18,127 nucleotides of DNA, from NCBI GenBank assembly GCA_964398655.1, contig CAYNNG010000030.1:1-18127 (forward strand). Reading direction: 5' to 3'. A program made the translations under genes and the position numbers. Each line of letters opens with the position of its first letter. Position 1 is the stretch's first letter. Positions 13,624 through 18,127 of this stretch are shown piece by piece. Below the pieces are notes generated by a model. The model saw only the letters and a list, made by a program, of their open reading frames with translations, searched no databases and had not been told where the DNA came from. The stretch comes from SFFI01 sp964398655. Lineage in GTDB: Bacteria > Bacillota > Clostridia > Saccharofermentanales > DTU023.

Positions 13624-14958
13624 CTAGCGCACATCTTGGATGGCGCGGAGCAGGGTTTGATACTCAGGTGTTTGTAAACCTTTCCATTTTGCCATAATGC
13701 CGCAGCGGCCGGCAAGTTCGGTCAAGTCCTCCTCGGCCGCCTCCGTCAAGGCGTTGGAAGTCCGGCCGTCGGTTGACAGCTCATATAAGGCCTGGCGGAG
13801 GATCTTCTTTTCCGAGGGGAACATGATGGTAAATTCTGAGCCCACGGCCAGGGTGGATTCCAGGGAAATGGCACCCTGCTGCAGGTCTACCAATTCCTTG
13901 ACGATGGCCAGGCCCAGGCCGCGGCCGCCGGACTGGCGGGCGCGGGAGTCATCGACCCGGTAGAAGCGCTCAAAGATTTTCGCTTTCTGGTCTTTATCGA
14001 TGCCGATGCCGTCGTCTTTAACTTTTACGTAGACCTCGTCGCGCACGGAACCAATATAGACATCGACGTGGCCGGATTCCCGCGAATACTTGATCGCGTT
14101 GGTAATGAGGTTGGCGACAATCCGCTCCATCTGGTTGCGGTCGCCGTAAATATGCGGAACCTGGTTGACCACATAGGCCTGCATCTCCAGCTTGCGCTCC
14201 TGGGCCTGGCCCTGCATGCGCTCGACCAGGTTTTTCACCAGGGTAGCCAGGTCAATCAGCTCAATATGCATATAGCGGTGGATGGAGGCTTCGTCCAGGG
14301 AGGAGAGCAGGTTCAAGTCCTCAATCAGCTGCTCCATGCGGGTGGATTCGTCGTAAATCTTTGTCACATCCTTGAGAATCTGGGGCCGCTGCTTTTCCTC
14401 AATCCCCCAGTCAATCAAAGATTCCGAGTAGGACTTGATCGTGGTCAGGGGGGTGCGCAGCTCGTGCGAGACGTTGGACACATATTCCTTGCGCTGCTGT
14501 TCCTCGCGGTATTGCCGCGTGGCATCGCGGACTAAAACGACATGGGCCAAAGAGGGGGACTGGCCCACCACCTGGACTGTGATATAGATCATGCGGTCCC
14601 GGATGGGCAGCAGAGCCGAGGCATAGGCCTTGCCTAAGGCAATTTGCGCTGCCATACCGTTGGATTGACCGTAAGTGTCGAGAAAGCTGTGAAAATTGTC
14701 GGGAACTTGGTCCAAGAGGTCATGCGCCGCCTGGTTGTTGATGGAAATGGCACCCTGGGGATCATAGTAGATAATCCCTAAATCAATCGCCGACAGGATC
14801 CGGTCCGACTCCGACTGCTCTTGCCGGGCCTGGGCAAAGTAAGCCTTGGCCTCGCGCTCGAAATTTTGGCGCAAGGTCTTCTTCTCATGGCGAAAAATCA
14901 GGTAGGCCAGGAGAAATGCCACCAAGAAGGTGACAGCTACCGCAAGGAAAATTTCCAT
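13624..14958 (-). CDS. walK: Cell-wall sensor histidine kinase WalK (VicK-like)
   Basis: A 444-residue membrane histidine kinase, partner of WalR. One N-terminal membrane segment (residues 2-22), a coiled region, a cytoplasmic PAS domain (about 55-150, from ILSAIDLGIIYYDPQG), the dimerisation/phosphoacceptor domain with His165 in SNVSHELRTPL, and an ATPase domain with N box NLITNAIKYS, KDDGIGID and GGRGLGLAIV. Unlike Bacillus WalK there is no second membrane segment, extracellular sensor or HAMP domain, which recalls the streptococcal VicK layout. After the ATPase domain comes an extra tail of about 60 residues (from KKILRQALYEL to the end) that I do not recognise. It starts 5 bp after walR, with GAGG inside the walR end. 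Confidence 0.93.
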   Translation of the reverse strand: MEIFLAVAVTFLVAFLLAYLIFRHEKKTLRQNFEREAKAYFAQARQEQSESDRILSAIDLGIIYYDPQGAISINNQAAHDLLDQVPDNFHSFLDTYGQSNGMAAQIALGKAYASALLPIRDRMIYITVQVVGQSPSLAHVVLVRDATRQYREEQQRKEYVSNVSHELRTPLTTIKSYSESLIDWGIEEKQRPQILKDVTKIYDESTRMEQLIEDLNLLSSLDEASIHRYMHIELIDLATLVKNLVERMQGQAQERKLEMQAYVVNQVPHIYGDRNQMERIVANLITNAIKYSRESGHVDVYIGSVRDEVYVKVKDDGIGIDKDQKAKIFERFYRVDDSRARQSGGRGLGLAIVKELVDLQQGAISLESTLAVGSEFTIMFPSEKKILRQALYELSTDGRTSNALTEAAEEDLTELAGRCGIMAKWKGLQTPEYQTLLRAIQDVR

Positions 14959-14963
14959 GCGTC

Positions 14964-15671
14964 TTAGGCCTCGAGGCAGTCTTTATTAAAATAGTAACCC
15001 ACACCTCGCTTGGTCAAAATATAGCGGTAATTGTCCTGGTCGGGCTCCAGTTTTTCCCGCGTACGCCGGACTGTAACGTCCACCGTGCGCACATCGCCAA
15101 AGTATTCATAGCCCCAAACTTTTTCCAGCAGGGTCTCGCGGGAAAAGACTTGGCCAGGATATTGGGCCAAAAAGCGCAGGAGCTCATATTCGCGCAAAGT
15201 CAGGCCGATAGTTTCGCCTGCCAGGGTTACTTCGTAAGCCACCTGGTCAATCACCAGGTCGCCAAAAACCAGCTTGTCTTCGGTTTTCACCTGGTCATTT
15301 TCGCTGTAGTTAATCCGGCGGAGCTGGGCTTTGACCCGGGCAATAACCTCCCGCACGCTGAAGGGCTTGGTGACGTAGTCGTCGGCACCTAACTCCAGAC
15401 CGACAATCTTGTCGACCTCTTCCGACTTGGCGGTCAGCATGATGATCGGGACTGAGGTTTTATGCCGCAATTTTCGACAAACCTCAAATCCGTCCATGAG
15501 GGGGAGCATGCAGTCCAAGAGGATAAGATCGGGCTTTTCTTCCAAGCCCATACGGAGAGCAGCCTCACCGTCGTAGGCCTCAAGGGTTTCGTAGCCTTCC
15601 CGTTCCAGGTTAGCTTTGAGAATTTCTACAATATTGCTCTCATCATCGACAATCAGAATTTTAGCAGCCAT
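14964..15671 (-). CDS. walR: Two-component response regulator WalR (OmpR/PhoB family)
   Basis: A 235-residue regulator with a receiver domain (residues 3-120) and an OmpR-type winged-helix DNA-binding domain (about 133-230). Asp9-Asp10, phosphoacceptor Asp53 (LILLDCMLP), LTAK and VTKPF form the phosphorylation site. The effector domain has LTLREYELLRFL, the recognition helix DVRTVDVTVRRTREKLE and RGVGYYF, close to WalR of Bacillota; in that group it controls peptidoglycan hydrolases and is usually essential. The start is supported by AGGAAGG. It heads the operon walR-walK-murA-walJ. Candidate regulatory repeats lie upstream at 15723-15734 and 15791-15812. walH and walI, which restrain WalK in Bacillus, are absent from this locus. 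Confidence 0.96.
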   Translation of the reverse strand: MAAKILIVDDESNIVEILKANLEREGYETLEAYDGEAALRMGLEEKPDLILLDCMLPLMDGFEVCRKLRHKTSVPIIMLTAKSEEVDKIVGLELGADDYVTKPFSVREVIARVKAQLRRINYSENDQVKTEDKLVFGDLVIDQVAYEVTLAGETIGLTLREYELLRFLAQYPGQVFSRETLLEKVWGYEYFGDVRTVDVTVRRTREKLEPDQDNYRYILTKRGVGYYFNKDCLEA

Positions 15672-15722
15672 TCGCCCTTCCTCAATTTAATTTACCTAAA
15701 CACCGCCGCAGAGCCGAAACCC

Positions 15723-15734
15723 GGCTGATCAGCC
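15723..15734. promoter_or_regulatory. Perfect 12-bp palindrome in the walR leader
   Basis: GGCTGATCAGCC is a perfect palindrome 52-63 bp before the walR start. The position suits a protein-binding site or small hairpin in the leader RNA. No regulator is known from this sequence. Confidence 0.45.
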
Positions 15735-15790
15735 AAGTAAAATACGCTCTTGAACGGAGCTGTCATCAAAGTTTAATTTATCTGCAAGGC

Positions 15791-15812
15791 ATTTGATATG
15801 CTTTTGATATGC
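15791..15812. promoter_or_regulatory. Tandem 11-bp direct repeat upstream of walR, OmpR-type operator candidate
   Basis: ATTTGATATGC and TTTTGATATGC are adjacent and match at 10 of 11 positions. An 11-bp phase (one helical turn) is how OmpR/PhoB-family dimers usually bind, and the described WalR box is also two half-sites repeating every 11 bp. The half-site sequence does not match the Bacillus WalR box (TGTWAH), so binding by this WalR is inference. It lies between the divergent walR operon and the tRNA gene. Confidence 0.5.
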
Positions 15813-15866
15813 TATAGTTTAACATAATTGTCTTAGTGGGGGCATGAAATGCCCGCGAAGACCTGC

Positions 15867-15872
15867 TATAAT
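15867..15872 (+). promoter_or_regulatory. -10 box of the tRNA-Arg promoter
   Basis: A perfect TATAAT lies 21 bp before the mature tRNA 5' end. No good -35 box is found at 16-18 bp; the expected place is filled by a small perfect hairpin, GGGCAT-GAA-ATGCCC (15840-15854). Confidence 0.6.
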
Positions 15873-15893
15873 ATGCCAGGTTTCAAACCACTT

Positions 15894-15968
15894 GCTCCAG
15901 TGGCCTAATGGATAAGGCAGCAGTTTCCGGAGCTGCTGATGCGGGTTCGATTCCTGCCTGGGGCGCCA
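15894..15968 (+). tRNA. tRNA-Arg (anticodon CCG), CCA encoded
   Basis: A 75-nt cloverleaf: acceptor GCTCCAG pairs with CTGGGGC (one G-U), D-arm GCC/GGC around TAATGGATAA, anticodon stem GCAGT/GCTGC around loop TTCCGGA, T-arm GCGGG/CCTGC around TTCGATT, discriminator G and encoded CCA. Anticodon CCG reads CGG codons. It is a single tRNA gene with a terminator 3 bases after CCA. Confidence 0.96.
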
Positions 15969-15971
15969 AAA

Positions 15972-15999
15972 AAAAGCTCGGCTGGCCAGCCGAGCTTTT
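15972..15999. terminator. Perfect bidirectional Rho-independent terminator
   Basis: A 28-bp perfect palindrome (arms AAAAGCTCGGCTGG and its complement) with a T-run after it on the plus strand and a run of As before it, giving a U-run on the minus strand too. It ends the tRNA transcript and the leftward transcript from the surface-protein gene at 16112. The spacer 16000-16111 holds a short CAGTCTTC direct repeat and no gene. Confidence 0.93.
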
Positions 16000-16111
16000 A
16001 TTTTGCTTAAATTATCTTTATTGCTGTTAACTGTCGATTACTTGGATTGCCCGCAATTAGGCCTTAATCGCCTCAAAAAGCAGTCTTCAAAAAAACAGTC
16101 TTCGTCTTCGA

Positions 16112-16807
16112 CTAATTCCGGCCCAGTAAAATCCTCAGGACAATAACTACGACAATCAGGGAGACACAAATGCCAATCCCAATGTAATAGGGGGTTTTGT
16201 CCACAATGTAGCCCTGTTCTTGCAGGTGGGCCTGGATCAGGCGCTCTTTGTACTCTTCTTCGGAAAGCGATTCGCCCTCCTTGGTTTCCACAATGGGGCC
16301 AGGTTGTTGACGCAGCTTGACGGTTTGGGTTGGCACCTCCGCAAGTTCAATGGAACCGACGGGGATATCTTGGTTGGCTTCTTGGGCGCCATCATCAGGG
16401 ATATTGCCAAGGGGGTAATATTCCAGGACGAAGCCTTCTTCCATGCTGCCCAAGATCCGATTGTCCAGGCCTTCCACTTCCGTTTGTTTGAATTGCAAAG
16501 CCCGAGTGCCTGAGTGCACATCAATGCTGCCCTGCCAGTCCGTTTCCGGGGTCAGGATCATGCTAGAAGCCATGAAGGCTATGCCGTCAGGTACCACTGT
16601 AAAAGTCAGCATGTCGGGAATGCTCTCTTCAGGCACCCCCTCCCATCTGGCTTCAATATTTACCGCAATCACCTCTGCCGCGGCCGGCAGTTTGGGCTGC
16701 GCTTCAACCTGGGGGGCAGGAATAAGATTAGCCACGAGCTGAACCACCAGGCTCAAAGTCAAGATCAGGTAAGCAAACCGGCGGCAGCTATTGTGTTTAG
16801 ATGGCAT
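16112..16807 (-). CDS. Single-pass surface protein with Cna-B-like domain
   Basis: A 231-residue exported protein. An N-terminal signal segment (about residues 12-36, ending near VEA) is followed by one region resembling a Cna protein B-type domain (about 47-130): VNIEARWEGVPEESIP, then LTPETDWQGSIDV, the usual K/R-W-x-G and nW patterns of that fold. A Glu-rich stalk with SLSEEEYKERLIQAHLQEQG leads to a C-terminal membrane helix (about 207-227) and a short basic tail. No LPXTG is seen, so it is membrane-anchored, not sortase-anchored. The start is supported by GGAGGT and by an upstream promoter. The Cna-B assignment is weak-to-moderate; the topology is firm. Function unknown, likely at the cell envelope. 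Confidence 0.8.
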   Translation of the reverse strand: MPSKHNSCRRFAYLILTLSLVVQLVANLIPAPQVEAQPKLPAAAEVIAVNIEARWEGVPEESIPDMLTFTVVPDGIAFMASSMILTPETDWQGSIDVHSGTRALQFKQTEVEGLDNRILGSMEEGFVLEYYPLGNIPDDGAQEANQDIPVGSIELAEVPTQTVKLRQQPGPIVETKEGESLSEEEYKERLIQAHLQEQGYIVDKTPYYIGIGICVSLIVVVIVLRILLGRN

Positions 16808-16847
16808 TATTTACCTCCACAAGGGTCCTCTAAATTAATCAGAGATA

Positions 16848-16877
16848 ATTATAGCCCTATCACCCTTGTCAGTCCAA
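16848..16877 (-). promoter_or_regulatory. Sigma-A promoter of the surface-protein gene
   Basis: On the minus strand TTGGAC (16872-16877) and a perfect TATAAT (16848-16853) are 18 bp apart, about 40 bp before the start codon. The -10 box is flanked by a 7-bp inverted repeat, CAAGGGT (16820-16826) and ACCCTTG (16862-16868), which could be an operator. The promoter lies just after the nagA stop, so the two genes can be expressed separately. Confidence 0.7.
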
Positions 16878-16912
16878 CCGGGCGAGGGTTAAGGCCGGGA
16901 TTAGGCCTGGAG

Positions 16913-18127
16913 CTAGGGCCGGAACTTCCGCCCTCTCAGGTAGACGGCTTGGAAGTTCAAACCCGCGTCTGAGAGGATGAAGTTGGCGTAGGTGCCAGGC
17001 TTCAGGCTCCCATAAAGTTCGTCCAAGCCCAGGGCTTGGGCAGGGCAGGCGGTCGCCGCGTAGATGGCCTCTTCCAGGGGCACGCCCATGCGGTAAACCG
17101 CACGCAGGCAGTCCGCCAGATTGGTTACGGACCCGGCCAAAGACCCGTTAGCCAGGCGGGCTTCCCGGCCGCGGACCAGCACATTCTGTCCGCCCAGGTC
17201 GTACTCCCCGTCCTCCAGACCCGTGGCCCGCATGCTGTCTGAAACCAGGCAGATCCGGCCGGGGAAGAGGTCAAAGGCCAGGCGCACCATGGCGGGGTGG
17301 ATGTGCACCCCGTCTCCTATCAGCTCTACCGTGACCTCCGGCCAGTCGTGGGCCGCCGCGATGGGGCCGGGCTCCCGGTGATGGAGGCCGGGCATGGCAT
17401 TGAACATATGGGTGAGGTGTCTGGCACCTGCGGCAAAGGCCGCTACCGTCTCCTCATAAGTAGCCTTAGTATGGGCCACGGAAACCAGGGTCTCTCCGGC
17501 AATTTGCTGAATGAAGTCCAAGCTTCCAGGATTTTCCGGCGCCAGAGAGATCACCCGGATATTGTCACCTGAAAGCTCACGCAGTTTTTCAAAATCTGCA
17601 TATTTACCTGAGATCACATAGGCAGGGTTCTGGGCGCCCAGTTTTTCCGCGTTGATGTAGGGGCCTTCCATGTGGATACCGAGGACCTCCGCGCCCTGGG
17701 GCTCGCCCTTTTGCAGGTCCTTAACGCCTGTAAATACTTGAGCCAGGTGGTCCAAGCCCAGGGTCATAGAGGTGGGGCAAAATTGGGTAACTCCGACCGA
17801 GGCCTCGTAGGTCTGGACGCGGCGCATGCCCTCTAGGTCTCCGTCAGAAAAGTCTGCTTTCACCGCTCCGTGGGTGTGGATATCGGTGAGACCGGGGATA
17901 ACCAAGAGACCCCGAGCGTCAAGAACTTCTTCCTCGGCCAGGGCAGCCGGATCGCCCGCTTGAGGCCGCGAGCCTGCCAGGGCCCCGGCTGCGGAAGTGC
18001 CAGATCCTTGGTCGGCTCCCGCTGGGCCAAAAGCTCCTCGAGGCCGGACTTCAGCAATCTTGCCTCCCTCAATCCGTAAATCTAAGGCTTGAAAACGCCG
18101 GTCGTAAAAGACCTGGCCATTAATTAC
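16913..18127 (-). CDS. nagA: N-acetylglucosamine-6-phosphate deacetylase NagA (5' end beyond the window)
   Basis: At least 404 residues of an amidohydrolase-fold enzyme that deacetylates GlcNAc-6-phosphate to glucosamine-6-phosphate, used in amino-sugar use and cell-wall recycling. Visible motifs: VIPGLTDIHTHG (HxH metal site), GIHMEGPYINAEKLGAQNP (metal Glu), VAHTKA, HMFNAMPGLHHREPG, GDGVHIHP and LVSDSMRATG (catalytic Asp). The frame stays open to the right edge, where VINGQVFYDRRF matches a NagA N-terminus, so only a few residues are missing. Between that strand and the HxH core there is an Ala/Gly-rich insert of about 35 residues (starting GAFGPAGADQGSG) that most NagA proteins lack. No terminator is obvious after the stop. 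Confidence 0.95.
   Translation of the reverse strand, partial: VINGQVFYDRRFQALDLRIEGGKIAEVRPRGAFGPAGADQGSGTSAAGALAGSRPQAGDPAALAEEEVLDARGLLVIPGLTDIHTHGAVKADFSDGDLEGMRRVQTYEASVGVTQFCPTSMTLGLDHLAQVFTGVKDLQKGEPQGAEVLGIHMEGPYINAEKLGAQNPAYVISGKYADFEKLRELSGDNIRVISLAPENPGSLDFIQQIAGETLVSVAHTKATYEETVAAFAAGARHLTHMFNAMPGLHHREPGPIAAAHDWPEVTVELIGDGVHIHPAMVRLAFDLFPGRICLVSDSMRATGLEDGEYDLGGQNVLVRGREARLANGSLAGSVTNLADCLRAVYRMGVPLEEAIYAATACPAQALGLDELYGSLKPGTYANFILSDAGLNFQAVYLRGRKFRP

Noticed and set aside
15840..15854. GGGCAT-GAA-ATGCCC hairpin as a terminator
   Set aside because: Perfect 6-bp stem, but no U-run on either strand and it lies inside the tRNA promoter region.

Overview
The window looks like part of a metagenome-assembled or draft scaffold from a Bacillota (Firmicutes), Clostridia-like bacterium. 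Evidence for this is a WalR-WalK-WalJ cell-wall control locus, the pth-mfd pairing, strong AGGAGG-type ribosome binding sites, a Cna-B-like wall-associated protein and a CCA-encoding tRNA gene. Coding DNA is moderately GC-rich, while intergenic DNA is AT-rich. Three runs of exactly 100 Ns (1563-1662, 8783-8882, 11328-11427) are scaffold gaps of unknown true length. Two of them sit inside repeated DNA.

Layout from left to right. (1) 1-2426: a cysteine-free ArsR-type regulator with a clear sigma-A promoter, a DJ-1/PfpI-family protein, a gapped 31-bp tandem repeat, and a LURP-one/YxjI-like protein, all on the minus strand. (2) 2426-3487: an ADP-ribosylglycohydrolase-family protein and a repeat-rich spacer with a long inverted repeat. 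(3) 3488-8293: a minus-strand housekeeping operon in the order pth, trmL, mfd (translation, tRNA modification, transcription-coupled repair), with a 1-base trmL/mfd overlap. (4) 8386-9805: 37-bp tandem repeats, then the only plus-strand protein gene, a secreted purple-acid-phosphatase-like metallophosphoesterase that is split by an N gap, lacks the last metal-binding motif of its family and ends in a good terminator. (5) 9888-11427: a minus-strand protein of unknown function with a PD-(D/E)XK-like signature, then an AT-rich gene-poor stretch ending in an unusual array of ~64-bp periodic hairpins cut by the third gap.

(6) 11461-15671: the operon walR-walK-murA-walJ (minus strand), joining the essential cell-wall two-component system to the first committed enzyme of peptidoglycan synthesis. 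The walH/walI regulators known from Bacillus are absent, and WalK has one membrane segment and no extracellular domain. Candidate OmpR-type operator repeats lie upstream of walR. (7) 15894-15999: tRNA-Arg(CCG) followed by a perfect bidirectional terminator. (8) 16112-18127: a single-pass, Cna-B-like surface protein with its own promoter, and N-acetylglucosamine-6-phosphate deacetylase (NagA), whose start lies just beyond the right edge. NagA recycles amino sugars, which fits thematically with MurA and the Wal system.

The most distinctive feature is the number of short, unrelated intergenic tandem repeats (25, 17, 31, 37 and ~64 bp). The ~64-bp hairpin array at 11156-11327 is the best candidate for something undescribed, but only three units are visible. 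I found no mobile element, CRISPR array or rRNA.
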